In this document: piece by piece, positions 5,175 to 5,309 of the stretch | How the letters are laid out: each line of letters starts with the position of its first letter | Numbering within the stretch: the stretch's first letter is position 1 | Assembly (NCBI GenBank): GCA_013003465.1 | Contig: JABDIZ010000248.1 | Location: 1-5,309, forward strand | Direction of reading: 5' to 3' | From: Rhodothermaceae bacterium | GTDB taxonomy: Bacteria > Bacteroidota > Rhodothermia > Rhodothermales > Rubricoccaceae | Length of the DNA stretch: 5,309 nt | The notes under the pieces: generated by a model | The model's input: only the letters and a program-made list of their open reading frames with translations | Databases searched by the model: none | Told to the model about the DNA's origin: nothing | Position numbers and translations under genes: made by a program

Positions 5175-5309
5175 ATGGACGACCCGAAAAAACAGAAAGG
5201 CGAAGGCCTCATTGACGAAGCCAAAGGCAAAGTCAAGCAAGCCTGGGGCGACCTGACCGACGACCCGAAGCTCCAGGCCGAAGGCCACGCCGACGAGGCC
5301 AAGGGCAAG
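5175..5309 (+). CDS. CsbD-family stress-response protein, N-terminal part (partial)
   Basis: Forty-five codons run from the ATG at 5175 to the window edge with no stop. The product begins MDDPKKQKGEGLIDEAKGKV, followed by KQAWGDLTDDPKLQAEGHADEAKGK when read in steps. The pattern G-x-x-x-E-x-KGK-x-K-x-x-x-G-x-L-T-x-(D/N)-x-x-L-x-x-EG-x-x-(D/Q)-x-x-KGK is the core of CsbD-like proteins. These are small (about 60-70 residues), hydrophilic and largely helical, and are induced in many bacteria by general stress; their molecular role is not established. Most of the expected protein is present. It follows the lipoprotein gene by 124 bp on the same strand. An AAGGAGG at 5108-5114 is too far upstream to serve as its ribosome-binding site. 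Confidence 0.93.
   Translation, partial: MDDPKKQKGEGLIDEAKGKVKQAWGDLTDDPKLQAEGHADEAKGK

Overview
The window looks like a piece of chromosome from a GC-rich marine member of the Rhodothermota (Salinibacter/Rubricoccus/Rubrivirga-like). This placement is an inference. It rests on the high GC content, the lack of Shine-Dalgarno sequences before nearly every convincing start codon, a sodium-pump (NDQ) rhodopsin of the KR2 type, and a short archaeal-like S-adenosylhomocysteinase. No database search was possible.

Layout, left to right. Positions 1-90 are the 3' end of metK (S-adenosylmethionine synthetase). After a 91-bp spacer with a degenerate 7-nt repeat and a long-range inverted repeat comes ahcY (182-1477, S-adenosylhomocysteinase), so the first part is an S-adenosylmethionine-cycle unit. 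A 13-bp hairpin at 1505-1535, with its T-tract on the minus strand, separates this from a light-driven Na+ pump rhodopsin at 1653-2510. That protein has the N-D-Q motif, the retinal lysine and an extracellular FG loop about 8 residues longer than KR2. Positions 2511-2921 hold no intact gene. They contain a strong GC-rich hairpin and, on the minus strand, what reads as a frameshifted, N-terminally truncated remnant of a TetR-family regulator (ligand-binding end only).

On the minus strand, a seven-iron ferredoxin (4219-3857) and an exported PqqB-like metallo-beta-lactamase-fold protein (3875-2922) overlap by 19 bp and should form an operon. Divergently from them, on the plus strand, lies a putative lipoprotein of unknown function (4337-5050), with an AT-rich promoter-like patch in the shared intergenic region. 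The window ends in the start of a CsbD-family stress protein gene (5175 onward).

The genes fall into separate functional blocks: methyl-cycle metabolism, light-driven sodium export, ferredoxin plus periplasmic hydrolase, and envelope/stress proteins. No multi-gene novel system is evident. The points most worth a second look are the Na+ pump rhodopsin and its sequence differences from KR2, the decayed TetR gene beside it, the exported PqqB-like protein with an altered metal motif coupled to a ferredoxin, and the structured repeats between metK and ahcY.
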